Part shown: positions 13,501-24,585 of the stretch, in pieces
Numbering within the stretch: the first letter of the stretch is position 1
How the letters are laid out: the number at the start of each line of letters is the position of its first letter
Source: Linyphia triangularis
Taxonomy: Eukaryota > Arthropoda > Arachnida > Araneae > Linyphiidae
Assembly (NCBI GenBank): GCA_963978545.1
Contig: OZ021732.1
Span: 46,014,059-46,078,058 of the forward strand
DNA: 64,000 nt
Direction of reading: 5' to 3'
Notes under the pieces: model-generated
What the model was told of the DNA's origin: nothing
The model's input: only the letters and a program-made list of their open reading frames with translations
The model's database searches: none
Program-made: the position numbers and the translations under genes

Positions 13501-15832
13501 GAGGACAATCCTTTCTGCTGCACATAGGCTCTTTGATCCTTTGGGTATTATTGCTCCTGTTGTCTTGATCCCCAAGTTACTTCTTCAGAGCATTTGGAAG
13601 ATGAAACTTAGTTGGGATGATGAAGTTGATCAAAATACCAGAAGAGAGTTTTTGAAATGGAATGAGGGTGTACTACACATTGATAAAATCTGTATTCCAA
13701 AATTTTTTGGGTTGTGTGGTGCCAAGGACTGTTCCATACATTTCTTTTGTGATGCTTCTAAACTGGCATATGCAGTTGTGGTTTATATTAGAGTTGAATC
13801 AGAGAATCGTGTACAAGTGCAAATGATACAAGCAAGAAGCAGAGTAGCTCCGACTGGAAAGGGAGAAATTACAATTGCAAGACTAGAACTCCTGGCGGCA
13901 ACCATAGCATCTCGTCTCTCAACTACTATTTTAACTGAAATAGCATGTGATGAAGTTTATTTCTGGTCCGATTCAACAACCGTTTTAGAATGGATAAAAA
14001 GACAAGAACCATGGGGTATTTTTATCCATAATAGAGTGAGAGAAATCAGAGAACTGACAGATAGCGATTCCTGGAGACATGTTCCTGGGTCTGTAAACCC
14101 TGCTGATTTACCTAGTAGGGGATGTTCTGCTCAACAATTGATGAGATTGAAATGGTGGGAGGGGCCAGACTGGCTACACTTGCCTCGAAAAATGTGGCCC
14201 TCATCTGAAGAAATAATTAATGAAGAAGAAGTGAACTGTGAAAGGAAGAAAGGTGTCACATCTTCAATGATGAACTTTGAAGTAACAAGCTTGTTGGGTT
14301 CACATATTTCTGATTATAAGAAGATTTTGCACACTGTAGCATGGATGAAGAGATTTCTGTACAATTGTCTAAATCAGACAAAAAGAAAAGGTAATCTTTC
14401 GGTGAACGAGATAGATGAAGCCGAGAAAACCATTGTTTATCTAATCCAACAAGAGTCATTTACAGGAGTTACAGATAAACGTTTAAAGTCACTAGACATA
14501 TTTTTCGATAAAAAGGGCATCATTAAGTTAAAAAGTACCATATGTAGAAGAGAGGATTATGAAGAGTTTAAAACACCTGTTATTTTACCTGGAGATCATC
14601 CTATTGTGAAGAGTTTAGTATTAGCTGAACATAAGAAAAAAGGACATGCAGGTGTTACCTACACTTTGAATTCCCTGAGAGAAAGATTTTGGCTTCTTTG
14701 TGGAAGAAGAACTGTCAAATCTGCATTGAGATCTTGTGTGATATGTAAGCGGTTTTCTGCAAAAACTGTAAATCCCCCAACTACACAACCACCTGCTGAT
14801 AGAGTTCAAGATGCAAATATTTTTCAAGTGACTGGGGTGGATTTTGCTGGTCCTGTGATTTTGAAAGACGGCTCAAAGGGGTGGATCTGTCTTTTTACCT
14901 GCGCGGTCTATAGAGCAGTTCATCTTGAACTGGTCACATCACTGTCAACTGAGACATTCTTATTATGTTTCCATCGTTTTGTTGCCAGAAGAGGAAAGCC
15001 TTCTATATTATACAGTGACAACGGAACTAATTTTACTGGAGCAGCAAAGGCACTTTCATGTATAGATTTTAATAAGGTTTGTGATAAAGCCAGAGATGAA
15101 AAGATGCAGTGGAGATTTATACCTCCCAGTGCTCCTTGGTGGTGAGGGTTTTATGAAAGACTTGTTGGTATGATGAAAAATATTTTGAAGAAAACCTTAG
15201 GTCGAGCAAGTCTAACCCATGAAGAGATGCAAACTGCTTTATGCAACTGTGAATGCATTCTGAATGAAAGGCCTTTGACAACGGTGTCATCTGACTCAAC
15301 TCTTACTGCCATTAGACCAGTAGATTTTCTAAAAGAGATAAAATGCAGTTTTGTACCTGATATCATTACTCAACCTGATCCCAACTATTTGAGAAGAAGA
15401 ATACGCTACCTTCAAACTATTAGAGAAGCTTTCCGAGCAAGGTTTCGGCAGGAATATTTAGGAGCACTGTGCTCTAGACAGAAAAAGAAGACATTTCAAC
15501 CATTGGCAGAAGGTGACATTGTGCTGATTGGAGATGATAACAAGAAAAGGGTGCTGTGGCCGCTTGGTAGAGTGATTGAGACATTACCAGGAGTTGATGG
15601 AGTAGTGCGTCGAGTTAGGCTGAAAACTCAACAAGGCGAGTTGTTCAGAGCAGCCCAAAGGTTATATCATTTGGAAGTATCTGCAAATGAGGACTGGTCA
15701 AGAGATAAGCTTGTGAAAAGTAACATTCGTCAAAATATAACAAATAGTGTTCCACTTGAAACTGTGAGCCATGTTCCATCTACTACTAGAAGCGGTCGAA
15801 CTGTTAAAGTGCCTAACAAACTATCCCTATAG
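10553..15832 (+). pseudogene. BEL-A copy 1 gag-pol polyprotein, one premature stop
   Basis: The ATG at 10553 opens a frame of 1530 codons to TGA at 15143-15145. The same frame then continues to TAG at 15830-15832. Domains in order: coiled N-terminus; DUF1759-like gag region from about residue 117 (PKIKLPTFDG); zinc knuckles at about 395-430 (CFLCLNPGHQVRKC, CFKCGKRHNVLLC); aspartyl protease about 484 (IIDTGSERTY); reverse transcriptase about 755-960 with YVDN in place of the usual YxDD; RNase H (FFCDASK, WSDSTT); integrase with an HHCC zinc site about 1345-1400, D in GVDFAGP and D in YSDNGTNF; DUF5641-like C-terminus. The TGA falls just after PSAPWW, so it cuts off the catalytic glutamate (ERL) of integrase and the C-terminal domain. 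The inverted copy has glycine there, so one G-to-T change explains the stop. Confidence 0.93.
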
Positions 15833-15978
15833 AATTACATACCTTGTATTTTTTAACTTCAATATTTCTTTGCAAAAAGTTAACTTATGTTCTATTTCAA
15901 AACTTGTTGTGTTTAAGTGTTCTGCATAATATCTTTTTTGTTTGTAAGTTAACTCATGAGTCATAATATTGTTAACTT

Positions 15979-15989
15979 AGGTGGGAGTA
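15979..15989 (+). promoter_or_regulatory. BEL-A copy 1 polypurine tract
   Basis: aggtgggagta lies directly before the 3' LTR, in the position of the plus-strand primer. BEL-B has the related tract aaaggtgggagaa. Confidence 0.8.
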
Positions 15990-16261
15990 TGTCAGATATT
16001 ACGTATTATTTTAAATAGTTTTTTTGTACTTGGCAACATGTTTAATTTTATTTAAATCTTTTTTCTGTTTTTACAGCTGGCATTGTAAAAAAAAATTGGT
16101 TATCGTTTGGTAAAAATATTGGTGGAATAAAGTTCGGTGATGCTTGTGTTTTGAGAAACGAAAAATGATCTGAGTTCTATTATTTTTTTTAAGCTATGAA
16201 TTAACTTAAGCACTGAATTTTCGGAGTCTTCTGATTTGTTTTTGAGGTCTGTTTTTAGACA
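15990..16261 (+). repeat. BEL-A copy 1, 3' LTR
   Basis: 272 bp, TG...CA, followed by the target duplication gttac at 16262-16266. Confidence 0.95.
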
Positions 16262-16266
16262 GTTAC

Positions 16267-16545
16267 CATATTTTATAATTGGATTTTCCAATTTTGCTGA
16301 TATACCACCAAATAAGTGCCGTCACAGGGAGAAGTGGAACACTCACCGTTTGTGTTTTTCATATTCATAAAAATGTGAAATTAATGCTCAAAGTATGTCA
16401 TTTGAACGAATTACGTAAAGAAATTGAAACTACATTAGATTCCTGTGAAACCTGCCTATTCTGCATTTGTTTAAAATCATCCTCAAGCAATAATTTACTT
16501 GTGAAATTGTAACAGTTGTCCAAAATTTGGAAAATTTAAGAAATG
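16267..16545 (+). repeat. Inverted repeat, left arm (second part)
   Basis: Matches the reverse complement of about 17455-17690: catattttataattgg, tttgctgatat, agaagtggaacact, gtgaaattaatgct, aacgaatta. Together with 10100-10207 it forms an arm of about 380 bp, diverged by indels and substitutions. It is non-coding. Confidence 0.8.
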
Positions 16546-17454
16546 TATTAGAAAAACTTTTTGATCAAAATTGAACTATAACTGTAAAATATAAGTAGTG
16601 TAATAATTTTTACAGGTTTACCTTGAAACTTTGTAGACCCTTTGTAATGACTTATTAATTTATTTCTGGAAAAATTTACAACATTTTAATGGATTTAATG
16701 TTAAAGAGTGCTCATATTTTTTTAATGCTAGTAACAAATTTAAAATCAGATTGTCAACGATTTTTTCTAAAATCCCTTCTTTATTATTCAAGATGCAATT
16801 CAAGACTATAATATATTAAAAAAAGGAAACAAAAAAATATTGAAAGAAAAGGTGAATATTATGAAATGATATGCATCTGTTAAATTAATTTCGACGATAT
16901 TTCAATGGTAATACGATTAAAAAAAACGTGTTTCTATTTTGGGGAAATTCCTTTTGCTAAATAATGTATACAAAAAAATTAATCTGATTGTTTATAGCGT
17001 TCTTTAAAAAAATTCTCAAAATTCTATTTATGATCATGTTTCTAATGTTATAGGAAAAAAAATTTAAATACTTTATGTGAGATAAGCAGAAATTAATCAT
17101 AATAATCTTTACACATTAATTTAGGTTAAAATTTATTTTTCTATAATATACTTATAAGAAGACACATATGATGCGAGTGGACTACAGTTTCAATTTAAAT
17201 TTTTAACTAGGCATAGAAACCATTTAATTCATTAGAAAACTAGACAATTCGCATTTAATTCCCTTGCTTTCTTTAGTATTGAGTTTTACGAATATGATAA
17301 TCTTCATTTCGCAGCTAAAGCTGATTATTGAGTGAAGCTAAGGTTACAGTTTTGTATTTAAATTTTTTATTTGGTATCCCATTGATCAAATGAAACAACA
17401 GATTTTTGTGGGTAATTAATCTACTTACCTTACACTTACTAAATCCCTTGAATT
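16546..17454. other. Loop between inverted-repeat arms; no gene recognised
   Basis: AT-rich, with no open frame of note. Confidence 0.4.
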
Positions 17455-17790
17455 TCAGACAATTGTTGCAGTCCCAAACAGGTAACATATTGTTTGAGGA
17501 GAATTACAAATAATTGTAGATGGATGTTTAACAGGAATATAATAGAGCCTCAATTTCCTTACTTAATTCGTTCGAAGGACATCCCATCAGCATTAATTTC
17601 ACATAGTTATGAATATGCAAAACATTAACAGGAAGTGTTCCACTTCCCACTGTAAAGGCGCTTATTTGATAGCATATCAGCAAACTTGGAAATCCCAATT
17701 ATAAAATATAGCCACTCTCCCTCACATTTCACAAAATATCCAAGAATTAAATTTTCATCATTTATTTAAAAGAAACAAAAAAACTATATA
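17455..17790 (-). repeat. Inverted repeat, right arm
   Basis: The reverse complement aligns with 10100-10207 plus 16267-16545. The arms point toward each other and could be two inverted copies of a dispersed repeat or the ends of one larger element. No terminal motif or target duplication settles which. Confidence 0.8.
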
Positions 17791-18130
17791 ATTTACATTC
17801 CCCGTGCATATAATTACCCTGTACATTTTTTTGCATCAAGTTATTGTTTGTACCCTCAACGACCTGTTTTTGTACAATAACGGCTAATCAGGCCAGGACC
17901 TACAGCTTAACGTGGATTCCGAACCAAAACAAACATCAATGCTAAACCTAGGATTCGAACACGGCAATATTGGATGCAAAGACAGAACACTAACCCCACA
18001 GTCATCAGGTGTACCTTTTGGATTGGAATTATCGTACGAAGTAGAGGATAAGGGTTTGCATTTAAATTTATAACTTGTCCTCCCATTGCGGATCCAAAAT
18101 AAAACCAATATATTTTTTTAGAGAATTAAT
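17791..18130. other. No gene recognised
   Basis: The stretch between the inverted repeat and the Gypsy insertion has no supported feature. Confidence 0.4.
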
Positions 18131-18134
18131 GTAT

Positions 18135-18593
18135 TATTATGAATTTTTCCACTGAGGCAATGATGGCACAGTGTTTAAGATGAAAACTACTATTTATTCA
18201 CTCTTCAAAGGCACAAAATTTATTTAAAGACAACAGTGTAATCAAACTCAAGCTTCAACACAAGCTTCAGTAAGAACAACTTCGAATACAGCGATTATAC
18301 AAGCTCACTCCAGTAAACAAAGCGATTAGCTTTCATCGAAGTCTGAAGTCAATCTGAAAACTTTCCCGATCTCTAGCCTTATTTATACTTGGCGCTAGAG
18401 AACATTTCCGAAATTTCCAGCCAATTCGTCGGAAAAGAAACATCCCGAAATTTCTCGATTGCTTTAGGTGTTGCCACCTTTTTCTAACTTGTATAATCGC
18501 AGTTAATAAATAAAATAAGATAAAAATAAATTACAATAGAATTTTAAAATAATACGTCCCTATTTACACTATATACAGACAATTTGTAAAACA
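18135..18593 (-). repeat. Gypsy copy 1, 3' LTR
   Basis: 459 bp. In minus orientation the terminus reads ...ATAATA, where the other LTRs have ...ATAACA, so the terminal CA has mutated. Confidence 0.92.
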
Positions 18594-18606
18594 TTTCCCC
18601 CTTCTT
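18594..18606 (-). promoter_or_regulatory. Gypsy copy 1 polypurine tract
   Basis: On the minus strand aagaagggggaaa abuts the 3' LTR. It is identical in copy 2 at 36870-36882. Confidence 0.85.
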
Positions 18607-18653
18607 AAAGACTGTAAGTCCCGGGCAGTGAAGTCCTTAAGAGGAAAGATCAT

Positions 18654-21600
18654 TCAATCACTTCTACCATAATATGGGGCTAGTCTATTGTAGTGTACAA
18701 CTCTAGGTTTACAGGAAGGTGTCCGTTGAATCCTTACCACGACGTCGTTGATCTTCTTAAGGACCACATACGGCCCTTCCCAGTTCGTCTGGAGCTTAGG
18801 GGAGAGTCCTTTCCGACGTTTAGGGTTCCATAACCACAACTTGTCACCTTCCTGGAATGAACGTTCCGTGGCCTTGGCATCGTACCGGATCTTCATGCGC
18901 TCCGTCATGATGTTGATTCTCTCTCTGGCGAACCGATGTACGGCATCCAAACATGCCTGCAGATTATCTAGATACTGGACAGGCGAAGAAGGAGTGTCCG
19001 GTGGTCGTACAAAGAGGAGGTCGCAGGGTAGTCTGAGGTCTCTTGATTATCAAGCATTTGAGAAGGTGTAAATCCGGTGGTCTCGTGAGTAGCACTTCTG
19101 TAGGCCAAAAGAAACAGTGGAAGTTTCTGATCCCAATCTTGCTGGTTCTTGGAAAAATACAAGGAGAGATGATTCAGAATTGTTCTATTAAATCGTTCGA
19201 CCATTACATCGGATTGTGGGTGCAGGGGAGTTGTACGAGTCTTTTCCATGTGGAGCAAGTCACACAGCCCAGTGAAGACGGCAGAGTTGAAGTTCGTCCC
19301 CTGGTCGGAATGTATCAGCAGGGGTACGCCAAATCGGGAGATCCAATTCCGCACGAGGATTTCTGCTACGATTGTGGATTCCTGGTCCGGAATTGCGTAT
19401 GCTTCTGACCACTTGCTAAAGTAGTCCATGACAACTAGGATGTATTTGTTGCCATTAGTTGTATGAGGTAGGGGGCCTAAGACGTCCAAAGCAATTCTTT
19501 CGAATGGTGCTCCCACGTTGTAACTCTGCAACTTTCCACGAGTTCGGGTCTTCAGTAACTTCTGCGAATTGCATGCATCACAGGACTAGCACCACTTCTC
19601 CAATTCAGACTTTGCTTTGTCCCAGAAAAATCTTTCCCTGACTTTCTGAAGAGTTTTCATGATACCAAAATGTCTTCCAGTAGGGCTGCTGTGAAGTTTT
19701 TCTAGAACGTTGGTAACTCTAGAACTTGGGAGGATTAATTGCCATCGGAAGCTTTTGCCATCATCGGACTCCCATCGGCGGTAGAGTACACCATTCTTCA
19801 AGTGCAAAGAGTCCCACATAGCCCAATATCTCTTCATTGTTGGGCTATAGCGTGCAATTTCCTGCCAACTGAGCTTTCCGGTAGCTTCTTCCATGAATTC
19901 AGTTAGAGGTTTCAAGTCCTGATCTTCGACCTGACTTTTTCGGACATTCTGATCACTCCAAGGATCCACGTCTGAAGTAGTTGACTTGGAAGTTATTTTG
20001 CGAACGGCAGATGCGGTTGTCCCAAACTTAGACTCCACATTGGAACAAAATCGACAATTCTCCGGACATGGTCTTCTGGAAAGAGCATATGCATTCCCAT
20101 GGGGCGTTCCTTTTCTGTGACGGATATTCATGTCATATTCCTGTAGGCGCAGAATCAACCTCGATATTTGTCCCTCTGTATTCTTGAAATTCAGCAACCA
20201 ATTCAGAGACGCATGATCAGTTCTCAAAAGGAATTTTCGGCCGTACAAGTAATGATGAAAGTGCTCAACGATCTTTACTATTGCCAGTAACTCCTTTATT
20301 GTGACACAGTAGTTCCGCTCGGATCTTGACAGGCTCCTACTAAAATAAGCGATGACTTTCTCCTGACCCTCGATTTCCTGGAAAAGAAAGACGCCCACTC
20401 CATCATTGCTGGCATCTGTATCCAGAATAAAGTCCTTGTTAACATCGGGAAAAGCCAAAACAGGCGCTGATGTTAAAGCTGTCTTCAGTTGATTGAAGGA
20501 GTCGTCACAGTCGGCAGTCCACAGGAACTTCTGTTTGCTCTCTGTCAGTCGATGCAGGGGTCTGGCGATCGTGGAGAATCCCTTCACAAATCTACGGTAA
20601 TACGTGCACAGGCCTAGGAAGCTTCCCAATTGATTAACGTCTTGCGGCCGAGACCAAATTTGCACAGCATGGATCTTGGCTGGATCTGTGCTCACTCCAT
20701 TGGATGAGATGACGTGCCCGAGATAGTTGACTTTCTGCTTAAATAGCTTACATTTTGATGGGCTAAGTTTCTAGTGGGCTTCCCTAAGCTTCAAAAACAC
20801 GTTCTTTACGTTCCGTAAGTGTTGATCAAAACTCCGTCCGGTGCTAATGATATCGTCCAAATACACCAGACAGGTTTCGTAGGGGAGTCCTCTGAGCACA
20901 GTCTCCATTAGTCGCTCGAACGTAGCCGGTGCATTACATAAGCCAAATGGCATCACTTGAAACTGTCATAATCCTTGTCCGGTAGTGAAGGCAGTCTTCT
21001 CACGATCACCGGGTTGTATCTCCACTTGCCAGTATCCACTCCTCAAATCCAAAGTTGAAAACCACTGGTTCCCCGATAGAGTGTCCAAAGTGTCATCAAT
21101 TCTTGGCAGAGGAAAGCTGTCCTTTTTCGTAATTTCATTCAGCTTCCGGTAATTCACACAAAATCTAGTGGAACCATCCTTCTTTCGAACGAGTATGATT
21201 GGAGAGGCCCACGGACTTGAGGAGGGTTTGATAACTCTATTATCTTCCATTTCTTGTAACAATCTCCCGACCTCCTCTTGTTTTGCAAATGGAAGTCTTC
21301 GAGGGTGTTGTTTAATCGGTAAATGGGTCCCACTGTCAATGCAATGTTGTGTAAGCTTCGTTCTTCCTACATCTTTCGATGACATGGAGAAAATGTCCTG
21401 AAATTCTTTTATAAGGTTTCCGACAATCTTCTTTTGGCTTCTTTCCAACCGAGCATCATCGAGAAGCTGGTCTACTAAATCCGCGGAGGGTGCGGTCGAA
21501 AACTCCTTCGATCCCCGTTCGATGCTTGTAACAGGTGTGCAGGTGGCAATTTCTTCTCCTTTCTTGATAACTTTCGTAGCATCACCGATGTTAGCAATTC

Positions 21601-22153
21601 TCACATGCACCACCTCCTGAGTGAGATTCACAAGCGTCGCTACTACTAGCACTCCTTTTGGGACACTATTCGATGATGGGATGTCCGTTACTCCAAATCG
21701 GAAGGTCTTCGGAAGATCTGCTGAACCCTTTACTACCAAATCTGTCATGGAGGGGATGGTGATGTCTTCAAGAGCTACTATTCGATATGCGCACGGCTCC
21801 ATCGAGTCCAAACCGAGCAATGGAACTTCTTCTTTCCCTGTTTGAAGCTCGCCTTTCTCGAAATTCAAAGTGATACCATTTTTCTTTAGAAAGTCCAGCC
21901 CGAGAATGCATGGGTCCAAAATTTCAGCAACATAAACGGTGTGAGTATAGGTGTTAAATCCAAGTGAGATGTTGACTTTCAATTTCCCATGTACAGAAAT
22001 TTTGTCGCCAGTCACAGTCTGTAGCGAAACTGAAGGCACCGTGTAAAGAGGTTGGCTGTCCAGGCGCCGTGCTACATCCGTTCGTACGATGGTTACATTT
22101 GTCCCTGAGTCAACTATTAGACGACAGGGAGTTCCATTGATCTTGCCCTCCAC
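18654..22153 (-). pseudogene. Gypsy copy 1 pol (protease, RT, RNase H, integrase), broken
   Basis: Protease with D-S-G (LIVDSGTNVTIV) near 22110 and ILGLDFL. RT has PWASPIILVRKKDG, TLDLRSGYWQV and YLDDI near 20858. RNase H has DTDASNDGVG and LRTDHASLNWLL. Integrase has a zinc site ending in CDAC, then ALDVLGPLP, IHSDQGTNF and HPQSDVMVERFNR. The C-terminal end is GDKLWLWNPKRRKG...GPYVV. Three stops interrupt the frame: TGA at 20966-20968 where RTs have GLW, TAG near 20773 and TAG near 19587. A frameshift lies near 19025, between the integrase core and its tail. No chromodomain is seen. Copy 2 lacks at least the second and third stops. Confidence 0.9.
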
Positions 22154-22252
22154 GAGTTTCCTCCTTGAAGGGATGATATGTGATAGAGGGTGAGTGGGGA
22201 ACCACCTACTCTACATGTCGACCTCCACCCCGCAAGATAGCCGCTCTTTAGT

Positions 22253-23494
22253 TTAACTGTTGAGACTCGGACGAGGGTTTGTCCCCTCGCCTGTCCAATT
22301 CAGTTCAATCACGTCTGAAATGTCCTTCACGGTTACAGAACCTACAAACCACGAGCCAGGATTACTTCTCATAATTCGCTCCACTTTGTTTTCCAGTTCT
22401 TGAAACTTCTTCATGAAAAGTTCAGAGGAATCGTCTGTCAATGTTCCACGTACGAAACGCCGATCTTTTCTAGAAGCTTGCTGTGCGGCTTCTACTCGCG
22501 TGGCATAGACGAGGGTGGACTTCAGATCTTTGCTGTCTGACATCCTGGTAACTTGCTGTATGTCAGGATCTTTGATGGCATCCACAAAATACTGAAGATA
22601 CAGATTATCTCGTACATCCGAGGGACAGTCTGGGAAAGCAAGGAGCGACAGTCTTTCTATATCTGACGCCAACTCCTGAAGAGTTTCATTGGCCTTCTGC
22701 TGTCTCAATTTCAATTGCAGTCTGTTGTAATCCTTTAGATGCTGCTCCCCAAACCTTAACTCCAACGCACTTGCCAGCGCCACGAATTCTCCCCTCTTCT
22801 CTTCAGGTAGTGTCTGTAAAATGTCAGCAGCTTCACCCCGAAGAGATGCTGCGAGATGGAATGCTTTCGAAGTATCGTCCCAACCATTCGCAGAAGCAAT
22901 CATTTCAAATTGCGTTTGATAAACGCGCCAAGACGACCTCCCATCAAAAGTGGCCACTTTAATGTTAGAGCGCGGAGCCACAAAGGGGATTTAAGCGTTA
23001 TCCCAATTAGGTGACGCAATGGTCACAGCTTCACGTGTTTCCATTTTTCGCAGTCTTTCTTCTACAACGTCAATTAATTTGTTTTGCTCTTCCTTTAAGG
23101 TGGAATCTTTTTCTTGCACGGTGGAAACTTTTTCTTGCATGGTGGAAACTTTTTCTTGCACGATGGAAACTTTTTCTTCAACTTCATTTCTCATTGTCTT
23201 AAGATCTTCTTTGACATCCAAAATATCCGCCTTCATTGATTGAAGAACACTCTCTGTGCGCTCTATAAATCTATCAACGGACGCAGAAGATGATTCTTGC
23301 TTGGATGCTAAAGCTTTAATATCCGATGATGTAGTTTCTTGTAAAGCTTTAATGTCTGATGATGTAGCTTATTGACTGGCGGCAATTGCGGCGGCGAGTT
23401 CAGCGTTCGTTGATTCTTGGCATGTTTTAATTCCGGCAATCATTTCCATTAATTGCTTCATTTGGTCTTCCATCATTCCTCTCGTAGTCGGCAT
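22253..23494 (-). pseudogene. Gypsy copy 1 gag with two in-frame stops
   Basis: The ATG at 23494 starts a frame that reads through a coiled-coil region with an EKVST-type heptad repeat (22991-23236). It then enters a gag capsid-like domain (PRSNIKVATFDGRSSWRVYQ, LAASLRGEAADILQTLP). TAA codons at 23369-23371 and 22991-22993 break the frame, and both recur at the same places in copy 2. No ATG follows the second stop within the next 40 codons, so a separate downstream ORF is unlikely. A clear CCHC knuckle is not visible. Only LSC and scattered residues remain in the 100 bases before protease. Confidence 0.85.
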
Positions 23495-23506
23495 TCAAGA
23501 TGACTA

Positions 23507-23525
23507 AATCCCACTTCTGACACCA
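23507..23525 (-). promoter_or_regulatory. Gypsy copy 1 primer-binding site, leucine-tRNA type
   Basis: On the minus strand TGGTGTCAGAAGTGGGATT follows the LTR after one base. It is complementary to the 3' end of animal leucine tRNAs (ending ...AATCCCACTTCTGACA plus CCA), as I recall that sequence. Conserved in copy 2 at 50292-50310. Confidence 0.8.
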
Positions 23526-23526
23526 C

Positions 23527-23984
23527 TGTTATGAATTTTTCCACTGAGGCAATGATGGCACAGTTTTTAAGATGAAAACTACTATTTCTTCACTTTTCAC
23601 AGGCACAAAATTTATTCAAAGACAACAGTGTAATCAATCTCAAGCTTCAACACAAGCTTCAGTAAGAACAAGTTCGAATTCAGCGATTATACAAGCTCTC
23701 TCCAGTAAACATAGCGATTAGCTTTCATCGAAGTCCGAAGTCAATCTGAAAACTTTCCCGATCTCTAGTCTTATTTATACTTGTCGCGAGAGAACATTCC
23801 CGAAATTTCCAGCCAATTCGTTGGAAAAGAAACATCTCGAAATTTCTCGATTGCTTTAGATGTTGCCACCTTTTTCTAACCTGTATAATCGCTGTTAATA
23901 ATTAAAATAAGATAAAATAAATTACAATAGAATTTTAAAATAATACGTTACTATTTACACTATATACAGACAATTTGTGCAACA
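23527..23984 (-). repeat. Gypsy copy 1, 5' LTR
   Basis: 458 bp. In minus orientation it reads TGTTGCACAAATTG ... AATTCATAACA. Confidence 0.95.
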
Positions 23985-23988
23985 GTAT

Positions 23989-24242
23989 GAAGAAAATATA
24001 TTTTTTTGAAAAAAATGAAAATACCCCTTTCTGAGGTATCGAAAGTCGAATGTCAAAATGTTTGACCTTAAAATGAAAATTTTTAAAAATAGGTGCAAAT
24101 GATACATTATAAAAAAGCCCAAATATTCAGCTTTTTTTTACACCAAAAGCAATGTTTATGATAATTAGGGACAAAATCATGTGCAAATTTGTAAAGCAAG
24201 AAATGCAAAATTTTGACCTTTGACCCATTTTTGAAGCCCCGT
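23989..24242 (-). repeat. Dispersed repeat R1, minus-strand copy (first part)
   Basis: The reverse complement matches 8370-8632. It is interrupted at 24243 by BEL-B and resumes at 30110. Confidence 0.8.
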
Positions 24243-24439
24243 TGTGACGACATCAACTCTGAACTATTTGCTAAATATCTTGTGTTTTAAATTATACATG
24301 TTTTGCTTGCCGGGTGTGGCATCACTTGGAATTTTGTAGAGTTCTTTTCTGTCAGTCATGATAAAAGGTTGATAAATAAATTGTTTTAAGATATTTAGGA
24401 GAAAGGAGAACTGGTTAAGTTCTTGCAAATCTCATAACA
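24243..24439 (+). repeat. BEL-B 5' LTR
   Basis: 197 bp, tgtgacgacatcaac ... atctcataaca. Confidence 0.95.
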
Positions 24440-24457
24440 TGGCGCTCAAACGTGAAG
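24440..24457 (+). promoter_or_regulatory. BEL-B primer-binding site
   Basis: tggcgctcaaacgtgaag directly abuts the 5' LTR and starts with TGG. I do not know the matching tRNA. Confidence 0.7.
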
Positions 24458-24585
24458 CGTAGATTAATCGCAAAAAAGAGGTCAAGGTTAGTCATTTTAT
24501 TATTTTCGTAACGGTTGATATTTCGATCGTAGAACATTCTTATTCGTATAAGCTTAAATTTGTTATTGAGTTCTATTTTATTGAA

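Larger units (their letters stand above)
10208..16261 (+). mobile_element. BEL/Pao LTR retrotransposon, BEL-A copy 1, full length
   Basis: It has two 272-bp LTRs starting TG and ending CA, and a 5-bp target-site duplication gttac at 10203-10207 and 16262-16266. A primer-binding site follows the 5' LTR after 2 bases, and a purine tract precedes the 3' LTR. It holds one long gag-pol frame. The LTRs differ at one position that I can see (a at 10388 region versus g), so insertion was recent. A near-identical copy lies inverted at 43694-49776. The class assignment rests on the order gag, protease, RT, RNase H, integrase and on the DUF1759-like and DUF5641-like ends typical of BEL/Pao. Confidence 0.95.
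18135..23984 (-). mobile_element. Ty3/Gypsy LTR retrotransposon, Gypsy copy 1, full length, decayed
   Basis: LTRs lie at 18135-18593 and 23527-23984, with the 4-bp target duplication gtat at 18131-18134 and 23985-23988. On the minus strand the order is 5' LTR, primer site, gag, protease, RT, RNase H, integrase, purine tract, 3' LTR, which is the Ty3/Gypsy order. By eye the two LTRs differ at about 25-30 sites (roughly 6 percent), so this is an older insertion than the BEL elements. A second copy lies at 36412-50686. Confidence 0.95.

Noticed and set aside
18748..19641. Plus-strand open frames of 60-121 codons across Gypsy copy 1
   Set aside because: They are shadows antisense to the integrase frame, and the same shadows recur in copy 2.
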